This document shows, in pieces, positions 1 to 10,839 of a stretch of 64,000 nucleotides of DNA (the first letter of the stretch is position 1; the number at the start of each line of letters is the position of its first letter). The position numbers and the translations under genes were made by a program. The notes beneath the pieces are model-generated. The model was not told the origin of the DNA. It saw only the letters and a list, made by a program, of their open reading frames with translations, and made no database searches. The stretch is from the NCBI GenBank assembly GCA_963565915.1, contig OY751492.1, positions 1,054,001 to 1,118,000 of the forward strand, in the 5' to 3' direction. Origin of the DNA: Entoloma clypeatum. Taxonomy: Eukaryota > Basidiomycota > Agaricomycetes > Agaricales > Entolomataceae.

Positions 1-440
1 AACGGCCCCCTCACATGCCCAACAGCCCCCTCTACTGCCCAACAGCCCCCTCTACCGCCCAACAGCCTCCCTGCGCGCCCAATGCCCCCTCTTGTGCCCA
101 ACGGCGCCCTTTAATGCCCAGCGCCCTCCCTTTGTGCCGAACAGCTGCCCATGGGCCATCATGCCCAACAGCCACCTCTAACACCCAAGGTCCCCCTCGC
201 ATGCGCAACGGCCGCCCCTCATGCCCAACAGCCTGTACTAGCGCGCAACGGCCCTCTCTAACGCGCAACAGCACCTTCTCATGCCCAACGCTCCCCACTC
301 ATGTGCAACGGCCCACTCTCACATCCAGCGGCCTCCTCTCACAACCAACTGCCCCTCACTCGCACCCCACGGCCTCGACTCATGCCCAACAGCCCCCCCC
401 ACTCGCGTCCAACGGCGTCGTCTCATGCCCAACACACATT
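1..440. repeat. degenerate GC-rich minisatellite
   Basis: The stretch consists of imperfect tandem copies of a unit of roughly 18-20 bp built around GCCCAACAGCCCCCTCT, with substitutions and small length changes between copies. It is open in several frames on both strands, but only because the unit is repetitive. The predicted peptides are low-complexity proline, serine and threonine runs with no start or splice context. It begins at the window edge, so the full array is longer. I treat it as non-coding. Confidence 0.75.
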
Positions 441-459
441 TTTAAATTATTAGTGTATT

Positions 460-660
460 ACCATAGTTATGACTGGTTCAGACCAGTTTGGACTGGTCCG
501 GTCCAAGCAAAATAACATGCCAAGACTGGTTCCCCCCGGTTCGGTCTCGGTATATAGTATTTCTGAGTGATTGAAAGACTGGTCTGGTCTCGGTCCACCC
601 GTTTTTGGGGCAAAAAACTGAACCGAACCTCACCCTCAAACACTAGTTGTAGGCTGTCAC
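460..660. other. short interspersed inverted-motif sequence, possible transposon end
   Basis: The sequence is full of short forward and inverted versions of GACTGGTCC / GGTCCAGACC and ends with an ACCGAACCTCACCC run. That composition is typical of terminal regions of small DNA transposons, and it sits directly upstream of a transposase remnant. I could not define a clean terminal inverted repeat pair, so assigning it to the element at 661 is a guess. Confidence 0.25.
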
Positions 661-1455
661 CGTAACATTCCCAGTGTAAGATGATTCAACTCATCTTCAT
701 AGGTATCAGCTTATATTATTTTTTGATTAAGCTTCCCGACACAATTCAAGACTTCTACAAATCTGTTTTTCACAAAGCAGTGACATCAGATGTCCTCACA
801 TATTGTAAACGCGAACTTTTCCATGCTATATGGCACCTTATTTTGGATCCTCAATTTATGGCAGCATATGTTCATGGAATCATAATTGAATGTGCTGACA
901 AAATTCTATGCAGGTTTTACCCCCGATTCTTCACATACTCAGCTGATTATCCTGAAAAGTAAGGTGAAATTTAATAGTCACATGCCTAATTCTGACGAGG
1001 CTTAGAATTCTTCTGGCGACAATTAAATTCCTTGGACGATGCCCTTGTCCCCGCTGCCTAATCCAAAAAATTGATATTGGTGATCTAGGAACTCGTGTGG
1101 ACTGGTGCATATGAGTATCAAGGGCACAACAAGACACCAACTCTCGGCGAAGCAAAATTCAGAGAGCCCGGCGCTTGATCTATGAGGATGGGATAAATGT
1201 CGGTGCTGCCCGCATTGAAAAAATCATCGGCTTACATTCTCTCATGCCAACTTGGGTGAGTGCCAAATTATCATTCACTCGTCACAAAATAATCTTGCAT
1301 AGAATGCTTTCAACCACATGGATTCGATTATCACACTATGTTTGCACCAGATTTGCTTCATGAGTTTGAGCTGGGAGTTTTCAAGGCAGTTTTCACTCAC
1401 TTAATGCAGATTTTGCATGTTGGAGGTGAAGACTCAATCCAAACTCTTAACAAGT
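661..1455 (+). pseudogene. Plavaka-type (CACTA/CMC) transposase, N-terminal remnant
   Basis: The conceptual translation matches the central block of basidiomycete Plavaka transposases. The segment at 820-960 reads HAIWHLILDPQF..AYVHGI. After an intron at about 960-1006 (GTAAGG..AG) comes a block reading ATIKFLGRCPCPRCL, and near 1345-1450 the conserved HEFELGVFKAVFTHLMQIL. The reading frame is broken by stops and frame changes. Coding homology stops at 1452 at the expected intron position after LNKW and resumes at about 3037, beyond an unrelated insertion. It is a dead copy. The family call rests on recognised motifs, not on a search. Confidence 0.7.
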
Positions 1456-3036
1456 GGTAAGAGATTAAATATTTGAATCATATTTTACTCCTCACCTTTA
1501 AATTTAAGGAAGAATGCCCCAGCCCTTATGGGAATTGGAAGTCTCGCGAGGCTACTGCGGAGAAAATTTATCTGTCAAGATCCATCAGCGTGGAGTTAGG
1601 TCGCGAGAACAGCAAACCTTTGATATTACTTGGTATAGGCGAACATGAGGCCAGTGGGGGCCGAGTGTGGCGTGTCAAGTGGGGCCATCTTGCGAGAAAC
1701 ATGTTTTGGGGTGGAACTCAAATATATGAAAACGGTGCTAGAGTGGACTGGTCATATCGCTGTCGTTAGATAGGATTGACTGGGACAGTCAGGATTTAGT
1801 GTGGGGGAGATGATAAGGCCGCGCTGCATCTAGGCCTAAAATCTGTGCATTTGCACCCTTTCACACTATCTCTAAGGGATATAGAGAGTCCTAGATGAGC
1901 TCTGATTCTGAGGACTTAGTGGCGACGTTAGAGAGAGACCAGCGACCCTGGCAATGTAGGACATAGCACTGGTCACCACTATGGGCTTAGCTATGATACT
2001 TGAGAGCTATGGGATTGTCTCGCAAGATAGAAAAGACTATCAAGTGCCTCTCGCGACGAAGCGTGAAACAAGGAGATGGGTTATATTGGAATTATCGATG
2101 ACACTAGCACTGTCTACTATATGTCGGGGCTTGACCGGAGACATTCTCGTGAGAGGTTTGGTCAACGTGCGCCGTGCTTCACATCCAAATTGTCTGTATC
2201 GGGAATATCGAAATGACATCGGATGATACAGACCGAGATCGGGTTTGATACGTCGCGATCAACATGACCTTATGGTGAACTTTGATAGAGATCAAATCTG
2301 ATGGGTGGCTTACCGAGACGACCCTTAATTGATGCAGTTGATACCTCACAGTAACTAGTCAGCATCGTTCCGGGTACATCGCAAAACCAAGCTATTGAAA
2401 TAGTGGCCTCTCCAGTACGGCAGAGGTTCGGATATGGAAAAGGGGCGTACCTGTGGCGTTGTCTACCACATGGACGCATCGAAACGACTTTAGCGAAGGT
2501 CATTTGACTGGATACCATTTATCGATACCACATGCAACCTTTTTCTATATTTATTGCTGCTCATGTATAAAATCTCGTAGTTTCGTCGTAGATAGGTTAG
2601 GTTAGATTGTGCCCCAGAATTGATAGCATTTGTCTTGTGCATCTGTCGTCGTTTGCGAGTATCATTGAAGCCTCGAGATCGTTTGGTTTGCATCGGAAGT
2701 CAGTCGTGATTGTGTTTTGTGTGTTCGAGAACTTGTCAATCATCAAATCGTGTTATCTATTGGTCATATTGGTCATTGTCGTGTTTGTATTCGGTCGAGA
2801 TCGTGTTCGCGAAGTCTTGTTGGTTAGGAAATCACAAACCTCGGTTCATTATCTATTGAGAACTATCTCTAAGTCTTGTTCGAGACTTATTGAGCCATCG
2901 TTAAACGAGACTTGTTCGGTCTTCGTTGTTGTGTTTGGTGTTTGTGTGTGTGATAGAGATATCGCTCACGCTCGTCCCCAGACTCACTTCCTTCGTTTCA
3001 ACGGCTGGGCGCATCCCTCTGCCACTTCAAATCAAT
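1456..3036 (+). mobile_element. insertion in the transposase remnant, probably an LTR-element fragment
   Basis: These 1.58 kb interrupt the Plavaka reading frame. At about 1797-1812 there is a purine-rich GTGTGGGGGAGATGATAAGG, resembling a polypurine tract followed by a TG-starting LTR. A TATA-like TGTATAAAATC lies at about 2565. This suggests a truncated retroelement end plus a long LTR running to about 3036. A 98-codon open frame at 1473-1769 has no domain I recognise. I found no second LTR and no convincing target duplication. Confidence 0.35.
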
Positions 3037-4642
3037 AACTTGTGCCAGTTTCAAGACACGTGAACTTCCCTCGGAGAAGGCCGCTCGTGGTCGCTGCAAT
3101 GCAAGAAAGGCTTCAAAGGGAAAGTCAACCATTGAGCCATCTCAGGCAACAAGTTCCAACGAGCAAGTTGTGAGTTGTTTATTCTCTTGCTAAGCCGAAC
3201 TGTCCCAAAATTGCCATGTAGGGAGAACTTGAACACCACTGGGCGAAGCGATTTTATGCACACGTCCAGAAGGCTCGATTCACCCATGGTATTGCAAAAC
3301 AACAGCACCGGCACAACAAGCTTGGAAAGATGCGGGAGCTCGCACCCAAACCTCATAAACAGTCACAGAAAAAACGAGTTTGACAAGCCCTACCGGACAA
3401 TGAGCCATTGCTACCAAGTGCTCCTGATCAGAAATATCAAATGTCAAATGAGACACGGCTCAAGTTGGATCTGTCTTGATGGATCCATGAAAATGAAAAT
3501 GACCCAGCACTAGAAGTGATTTTTTCTCTCACACAAGTTCGTCTTCAAGTTATATTGATGACACCATTTAGGATTTCATTTCCCAGCTCGGGGACCACAT
3601 TCTCAGCCGTTTATTTGCGCGACAATACAATGGTGACGAGACACCATTCATGAACGAACAACACCAACATCTTATCTTTGTGAATGACGCTATCTACAAG
3701 CACATGGTCCTCCGCATCAATTACACCAGTTATGATCTTCGGCGTGCCCAAGACTCTCTCAACCCTCAGACGCATGCCGACTTCATGACCTTCTCTCATG
3801 ACGATGACAGCAAATTTCCTTACTGGTTTGGGTGCATTATCGGAATTTTTCATGCAAAGGTCAACTACAATGGACCTGGTCTCGAATGTGTCCAGGGAAA
3901 ACAAATCAACTTCTTGGTCTGCTGGTATGGAGCATCTGAATGGGGTGGATGGAAGGCAAAATGTCTACACAAGATTGGGTTTGTTTCCGGGAGCGACATC
4001 TCTGCTTTCGGATTTCTTGACCCCACGGAAATTATCCGCGGCGTTCATCTGATTCCAGCATTTGAATTTGGGAGAACATCTGAGCTTTTGTCTCCAAGTT
4101 CCATCGCACGAAGCAATGGAAACAAAGACAAAGACTGGCAGTACTATTATGTCTCCATGTAAGTACTGACTTTGTGCTTATTCTATTGAATACCACTGAT
4201 TTTTGGACAGGTTCATCGATAGAGATACAGTATGCTCATGCATTTCCACAGAGGTGGCATTGGCCACAAATCCACACGAACAGTGATGAATTTTTTCCTA
4301 TCTGATCGCGATCCGACTAACAACATGCAATCTTATAAAGCCATACCAGAAGAACATCCGGAACTTGACCTGGCCGAGCCTCCTCTAGAAAGTGACGAGG
4401 ACAGCGAGTTGGATGATGAAGCTGCCGCAGAAGACACTAAGAATCATGACCTGAATGAGGAGCTTGACTACGGTTATGTCGCTGCGGAGCCCAGTCAGGA
4501 TCCCGAAGATCCAGAGTGGGAAGAAATCAATGGGGCCGAAGTTGAGGATGAGTTTGATTCTGATTTTTATGAATCGGACAGCAATATACTAGGCGGTACA
4601 GGTGATGATGGCGGCGAGGGTAAGTTGGAGATTTGTAACTAG
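3037..4642 (+). pseudogene. Plavaka-type transposase, C-terminal remnant
   Basis: Homology to Plavaka transposases resumes with a piece reading ELPSEKAARGR, then KRFYAHVQKARFTHGIAKQQ, and becomes a clean open frame at 3650-4162. That frame contains NDAIYKHMVLRINYTSYDLRR, a W..K.LH.IGFV core and FLDPTEIIRGVHLIPAF. A GTAAGT..ACAG intron at about 4160-4211 follows. The next exon (4232-4642) contains HFHRGGIGHKSTR and an acidic C-terminal tail of D/E-rich residues. The exon junction is out of frame by one base near 4225, and several stops lie upstream of 3600, so the gene is inactive. Confidence 0.7.
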
Positions 4643-5096
4643 ACATAGTTGCCAGCTTTACCATATTATAGTAGACTACGAATGAAATAGGGGAAGTCCA
4701 AAGCCAGCGACTCAATTCTGAGAAACCGGTTTTATGAGACATTCAGCGCTAACATAATACCCTCTATATATTGCCTTACATGACTGGTGGCCTGTCATAT
4801 TTAACCCGGCAAGCCTTGTATGCCACAAGACCTGCCTGTTACGAGCATGCATGATTAAACATACCCATACTTGCCAATACTTGTGAGTGTGCACCATACA
4901 AGCTTGCATCCAGCCTAGTATTCATCTCATGTAAGTCAATACTCATCAAATTTCAACACACATTACTTACTAGATCGTGTATTGTCAGACATGTGGACTG
5001 CTTTTTTGCTGATGAACCAGTTTTAGTGGAAAACCCAGATTTTTGCAATCAGTAAGCAACAGGTAAACAACAGAAAGGCAGGACTTATCAACAGGC
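4643..5096. other. no recognisable gene
   Basis: AT-leaning sequence between two transposon remnants. It contains short direct and inverted words (for example TGACTGGTGGCCTGTCAT) but no open frame with coding character and no clear terminal repeat. Confidence 0.4.
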
Positions 5097-5574
5097 TTGA
5101 GTGCAGTAGACATACATGTGATGCAATTTTTATGGAAAAATGATTCTATAATACATCAATTATGGACACAAACAGTTACTTTTTCACACCACACCAACCT
5201 CCATGCCGTATGGCGCATTTTCTCACGCCCGCGTCATACAGCACGGATCATACCCTCGTCACAAGAATGTGCCGAAACCGCTTGCCGAAAGGGGCAAGTG
5301 GTTCCGTTCTCGCAGGGTGCAAGCCAAACAGAACCTTGGTTGCCCCAGATGTGGACTAAAATTTTGACACACTCCACACACAGCGACTCGAAGTTGAAAC
5401 GTTGATGTCCCGCCTTCGACACTCCAAGCTGAGAGGGCGGCATCAGCCGGCTCGGCCCAGCATTTTGGATCTTGAAGTTGCAAGGAGTCTGACAATCGTA
5501 GGAAGTGATCTTGAACAGGGGTCTACCAGTAATGGAAATGATGCTAGAGAGGATTGGGTCAGTTCCACATCTGG
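5097..5574 (+). pseudogene. DNA-transposon zinc-finger N-terminal fragment (to gap)
   Basis: One frame around 5260-5350 reads GKWFRSRRVQAKQNLGCPRCGLKF, split here as GKWFRSRRVQAKQ and LGCPRCGLKF. It resembles the CxxC zinc-finger start of basidiomycete Plavaka/CACTA transposases. The frame stops right after the motif and the sequence runs into the assembly gap. No intact start or continuation is visible. Assignment is tentative. Confidence 0.35.
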
Positions 5575-5774
5575 NNNNNNNNNNNNNNNNNNNNNNNNNN
5601 NNNNNNNNNNNNNNNNNNNNNNNNNNNNNNNNNNNNNNNNNNNNNNNNNNNNNNNNNNNNNNNNNNNNNNNNNNNNNNNNNNNNNNNNNNNNNNNNNNNN
5701 NNNNNNNNNNNNNNNNNNNNNNNNNNNNNNNNNNNNNNNNNNNNNNNNNNNNNNNNNNNNNNNNNNNNNNNNNN
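5575..5774. other. assembly gap (200 N)
   Basis: Exactly 200 undefined bases. This is probably a fixed-size scaffold gap, so the real distance is unknown. Any reading frame that crosses it is meaningless. Confidence 0.99.
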
Positions 5775-7660
5775 TGTAGGTATTCTACTGGTATTCCACT
5801 AGGTTGTTGGCTTCTACTAGCTTCTTTGAAGAACAGGTCGCAAATGAAAAGCACGTGGCGTGCCGCATGTCAAATATCGAAAGTATGCACACTGTTACTT
5901 TGTGGCTTGTACACATGGCATTGCGTGTACAGTTCTGACATGTTCTGGCTTGTCTGCCCCCCAGAATGCTCTCAGTGCAATCACAGGGGCAATGTGGGCA
6001 AAGTCCTGCCCAAGTCGACTTACTACGACCATCAACAAATCTGGGGAAAGGATGTAGGCAGTGTAGCACCACCACCCCGTAAAAGGGGAAGGATGGACTC
6101 GGATGAAACAGAAGTAAGCGTGATATCTTCTCTTACACCGTCGTATTTGCTAATGGCTACCAGGAGGTACCTCAGGCTGCTGAGAGTCCTTATAATTTAC
6201 TCAATATCGAGAAGGTACGCCTGTCGCATGTAGAGTATCAAACAATTTGTTTACTTGTCTAATCTAGGAGGATGCAGGGCAGACCATGGAGTCTTTGGGT
6301 ATGGATTTGGTAACATATCGTTCTATGGGGTTTGTCAGATGAATATTCTGATGCATTATACAGGAAACGGCACACCTACCTGGAGTTGAAACACAGGAAA
6401 TTGAGATGGGCCATAGTACAGACGAATTCGAGCCTGTCCCCCCCCCCCCCCCAAACCGCGAACCCGAGGCCAAGATGGTGGCTGAATCTGGAGTTCTTGA
6501 CCTCACAAGCGACCCACCTCTGTCGCTAACCTGGGAATCTGATCCTACCGATCCCCTTGACGACTTCAAAGACCTGAGCCCTGATCCTGGCAGTCTCGTT
6601 CTTACCAAGGATTTTGATGATTCCGAGACAGATGGTGGAAACCTGGACGAGGACAAGGGCGAAGACGAAGACGGCGAGCCTGACAACTTGAACGTGGGAA
6701 GCAACACAACGCATGCTCCCCCCCCTCTTGATCTTTCTGAGCTTGCTCATATGGCTTCATTGCCTGACCTAGCCACAACAATGGAATTTATTCAGGAGAT
6801 ACGGAATGCTTCTCTGACTGACCAATGTGTCAAACTCCCCCGCGATCTACTGGAACGCCTCCAGAACCCCCCAAGATATCCTGTTGAAGTAACCCCCAAT
6901 TTTTGGTTGGGCACTGATCTATTTCTCGCCACTATAAATGCCTCTCGAGAGACATACGATGATGTTCGAGGCGCGATCCTTTGTCGACATCCTGATGATG
7001 ATATTCCTTCCTTCGATCGCGTGAAGAAATGGTTTGCCGAGGTTACAGGAATTGTTCCATATGCCACGGATATGTGTATAAACTCGTGTCTTGCATATAC
7101 TGGACCCTTTGCAAACCATCAATGTTGTACTATCTGCAACGAGCCACGATTTGATCCTACCACAGGGAAACCACGCCAAACATTCGAGACCATGTTGCTT
7201 GGGCCCCAGCTCCAGGCGCTATATCGCGGTTCTGAGACTACAGAAAATCTAGCCTATCGTCAACAGCTCACTGACGAGATACGCAAGATGGTTGAGGAGG
7301 CAGGTGACTACTTGCCGGACACCTTCACCGACTTCTTCAATGGTTATGAATATTTGGATGCAATTGAGGAGCAGAAAATAGGGCCGGATGATATCGTGGT
7401 GATGCTTTCTATCGACGGCGCGCAACTTTACAGAAACAAGACATCCGACTGCTGGATGTACATCTGGGTAGTCCTTGATCTCAGGCCTGGCCTTCGATAC
7501 AAAAAGAAACATGTCCTCGGTTACAGAGTAGTTTACATCCAAGCCATAATTTATCAATCCTCATGGTGATCTATGGCTGATCAGCTCTTGACGTGACGAA
7601 CACGAAACAAGACCCCTACCTTATCAAATTGGACGCATTCCTTGCGCCTATGGTGAGAAA
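5775..7660 (+). pseudogene. CACTA-type transposase fragment (Tnp-like, KDZ-associated group)
   Basis: A zinc-binding start, CNHRGNVGKVLPKSTYYDHQ, is visible at about 5970-6040. After short introns, a 387-codon open frame runs 6406-7569. Its N-terminal third is acidic and proline-rich. The rest carries transposase blocks DMCINSCLAYTGPF, CxxC..EPR and MLLGPQLQALYRGSETTENL (about 7070-7260), then DIVVMLSIDGAQLYRNKTSDCW and a WVVLDLRP block (about 7390-7490), which match the central domain of basidiomycete CACTA transposases. Homology fades after a broken piece near 7590-7650 (YLIKLDAFLAPM), where the GGFIPGP region should continue. The element is 3'-truncated and inactive. Confidence 0.65.
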
Positions 7661-7907
7661 ATGTCAGCTCCAGTGGGATCTACAATGCATTCAGTCTTCC
7701 TTAATTTGAGCTTGAAGCTTGAAGTATGACAGATTACTACAATTAGTGACTAGGAAGCAGCCTGAACGTGTCGAATTTCTAAGTCCAAATAATTCTCATT
7801 ACAAAGAAAATGTCACGTTACCATTGTTTGTTACTTACATTATTTTGCATTCCAACCACGTCTCGTTGGTGCGAGATCCCTCTTGACGTCTCCAATATCT
7901 TCTCATA
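7661..7907. other. intergenic, nothing recognised
   Basis: About 250 bp between the transposase fragment and the next gene. No coding signal or repeat was recognised. It presumably contains the promoter of the gene starting at 7908. Confidence 0.4.
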
Positions 7908-10170
7908 ATGTCACGCAGTCGACATGGTGATTCGCTCTCACCAAGTCTCAACGGGTACCCCTCGGACAGATACAATTCCCGGTCTTGTTCTCCTTCACAA
8001 TCTCGGCGTCGTTCATCTAAGTCCCCGGTAAGTCTTTCTCTGCATTACCGTTTCACTCTCCAGTGTACTAGTCAATATGCTGTTTTCAACAGAAGTCACG
8101 CCCGCGCTATTCCCCTTTGTACAAGCGCGGAAGAAAGCGGTCCCCCTCAAGACCCTCGCTCACCGAGTCCTATTATCGAACCCAGCCTGAGTATGATTCG
8201 AGTGGTTCCTCACTGCCCCAGGGAAAGGTTTGTCGTCGGCAGAATCCTCTAATTAGATCGTCTCAATCCTGTTTTACAGAAGCGCTGGCGGACCTCTGAA
8301 TTGGATAAAATTGCAGATCTACGACGGAAGATGTGAGCTCTCAAGGATGAGAATCAAGACTTGCGCATACGACTTGATACTGCACAGTAAGCTTCTTATT
8401 TCTAAAGAGATGACCCACCGTATACGTCACTAACAAATTCGTCATCTCAGAAATTGTTTCTCCCTGTTGGGTCATGGCTTTTCGACTCATAACACATCCA
8501 CTGAACTCCTTTTGCCAAGTCTAGCTCCTCAGGGGAATTCAGCTCTGGGCTTGGTCCTTCCGGCTCCTTCCTTGATTGATGACAAACGGGACTACGCCGC
8601 CGAACACCTTCCTCTCTCACAGGGGGACTACCTCAACGTCCCAAGCTGGATCAAGTCCAACACAGGCAACCCCAGAAAGCCCCAATCCAAGGGTGTGAAC
8701 GACGTCTCTGACAGCACCACCGTTGTCTCTGATGGCACCACCGCCCCCGCCAGGAAGTACAAAACCATGTGCTACATCGAGGACGAACACGGACAGACCG
8801 TCAGTGACCAGTGTATATCTGGGTTGCGAGACTATGCACGAGGAGTCTTTGACGACATTGCCAAACACCGAGGTGATGCCACACCAAGCTGGACCAAGAA
8901 TACGGCCCATGACATGGATTACTTCTGGTACAGGATGTATTGTCGGTATCCGGAACTTCGACTCTGTCATGAGAATTGGAAGGTCAAACACATTGCTGTC
9001 GAGCTGTACCCTGACTGGCACAGGGGATACCAATCGCAGAAGCAGAAAGAGCCTGTGCAGCAGCCGCGGCGGCGGCACGCTGGGCAGAAAGTCGCTGGCC
9101 CAGTCCCGTCGCCTTTGCTGCCAACCATTGAATTGAGTGATGCCCTGCCGACACCTTTGCTCCCTCCTCTTACCCTGGATGCTGACGTTGAGATGCTATC
9201 CTCACATACACTGGATGCCACCAGTGACATACCACCGGCTCCAGCAGTTGGGATTCCGAAATTCATACTCACTGCTATTGATACAGATGATGATGGCATG
9301 GACATTGATGCAGCAGACCCGCTGATCCGCCCACCCCCGCCATCAATTCCAGCACAGTCGCCATCCATTGGTGTTACAATTTCTCAGCCGAAACCTGTCA
9401 TCCACATCTCGACGAAGTCCCTGAAGGGCGCACTTGGACACGTCTCAGCTCCTCCTATCCCAGATCCTGTGGAAACGGAGTCCGCTGCGGCGCCTCAAGA
9501 GGTGCAGCCTCCTATGCCCCCTGTTGTGGTGACCCCAGCTTCTGCAGACCCACCTCAACTGGCCGACAATTCAAACCCTCTACCCGAACAGACCGTCAAC
9601 ATCACCATGAATGCCCTACCCAAACAGCCCAACGGCACGAACACCACACCCGAACCAGTTGACCTACAAGTACAAGGTCCAGATAAGCCCGCGTCCGCAG
9701 ATGGCACTAGTAACCACAAAGTCTCAGTTCCCAAGCCAAAGGGGTCAAGCAAAATGCGCCCGGGAAGGGCTAAGAATGCAAGGTGAGCCATACTCTTGTA
9801 TGTGTGCACTCCGTTGGCTCCGATCACTCCACAGAAACCTTTGTGCAGAGTACTGGTGTATGCAAACAGTTAACGGGACGACAGCAGAGTTTAAGGCCTA
9901 TTGGGATGGCCTCAGCAAGGATGGACAGAAGGTATGAACACATTCATATTCTATTGAAGTTCATGTGCTCAACAACGTTCATATAGAGTTGGGCGGACAA
10001 ATTGGTTACACCTGACTCGGAAGTGGACGCTATGCAAGCTGGTGCTGCCACAGAACCAACGAGGATCTCTGCACGAGCGAAGGCAAGTCATGTATTTGTC
10101 CATACAATGTGCATGATCCTAACACATTTTCTTCTTTGTTCGGGATGATTAGACTGCCAGGGGCTCCTGA
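7908..10170 (+). CDS. hypothetical Agaricomycete protein, multi-exon
   Basis: I read six or seven exons: 7908-8027, 8093-8227, 8280-8332 (or 8386), 8451-9782, 9835-9931, 9987-10082, and perhaps 10153-10170 using a GC donor at 10083. The N-terminus is rich in serine and arginine (RS-like), followed by a short charged helix (KRWRTSELDKIADLRRK). The large exon starts near FSLLGHGFSTHN. It contains a conserved-looking globular patch at 8750-9040 (YIEDEHGQTVSDQCISGLR, FWYRMYCRYPELRLC, WKVKHIAVELYPDWHRG) and then a long proline-rich disordered region. The C-terminus (EYWCMQTVNGTTAEFKAYW) matches a type I recall from other Agaricomycete hypothetical proteins, often near transposons. Using donor 8387 instead of 8333 brings in an in-frame TGA (8334-8336). 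Function unknown. Confidence 0.6.
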
Positions 10171-10485
10171 AGGCCTGAATTGCGATGCCAACACGTCCGA
10201 CAGCCACCGGCAATCCATTCTGTCCCCCTGGTCTAGCTAGATCTCGTTTCTTTTTTCTCCCCCATCGTCTTACAACACTGCCCTCCCACCCACGTGCACA
10301 ATTTGTGCATATGCCTTATGACTAGAATAATTTGCTACGACTTTGAAATGAAAATATCATGGTTTGATGAAGTATGAATTAGAAAACATAAACCCCAGAA
10401 AATTCCAGAAAAACCACAATCCAACCGACGACATCTGGGAACAGTGGGGAATAAACGAAACAAATGAGTGACAACATGGGAATAT
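10171..10485. other. intergenic, nothing recognised
   Basis: AT-rich sequence between the preceding gene and Copia-1. It contains no coding signal and presumably includes the 3' untranslated region and terminator of the gene ending at 10170. Confidence 0.4.
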
Positions 10486-10490
10486 CGGGG
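10486..10490 (+). repeat. target-site duplication of Copia-1 (left)
   Basis: CGGGG directly before the 5' LTR, repeated at 17246-17250 directly after the 3' LTR. The copies are identical, as expected for a single recent integration. Confidence 0.9.
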
Positions 10491-10839
10491 TGTTGAACAT
10501 ATCGCCAGATATGTCGCACCATGTGCTTGTCACAGGAAGTGACTATAAGTCACTATTACCATATATGTGAGTTTATGGTACAACCACGGACGCATGACTT
10601 GTTTATGCATTGTTTGTACAATGGTCCGTGCGCATATTGGATTAGTATAAATACCCATGTATTTAGTACGGTGAATCCTAACTTCTTGAACACCCCAGTT
10701 CTCTGAGTTAACTAACCAGCTAGTATAGCTTCTAGACTCTCTATAGTTACTCTTAACCAGGTCAGTAGAGCTTCCACTATGCCTTCATACCGATACGTCT
10801 TGAGCGCCCTTTGGGCTGCCTACGTCGGGTATTTCATTA
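10491..10839 (+). repeat. Copia-1 5' LTR
   Basis: A 349-bp LTR running from TGTTGAACATATCG to GTATTTCATTA. The end ATTA is not the canonical CA, but it is fixed by comparison with the 3' LTR and by the target duplication. It contains the TATA box at 10646 and the start codon of the upstream ORF at 10779. Confidence 0.95.
10646..10653 (+). promoter_or_regulatory. TATA box of the Copia-1 LTR promoter
   Basis: TATAAATA in the 5' LTR. Transcription would start near 10680. No ATG occurs between there and the ATG at 10779, so the first AUG of the genomic RNA is that of the extra ORF, not that of Gag-Pol. Confidence 0.65.

Noticed and set aside
32..515. Proline/serine-rich ORFs on both strands of the first 500 bp
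   Set aside because: They come from the tandem minisatellite, which has no stops in several frames; no start, splice or homology support.
5234..6233. Long open frames crossing 5575-5774
   Set aside because: They are open only because the gap is made of N; there is no evidence of coding across it.
8334..8336. In-frame TGA as proof that the gene at 7908 is a pseudogene
   Set aside because: A canonical donor at 8333 removes it and keeps the frame open through the rest of the gene.
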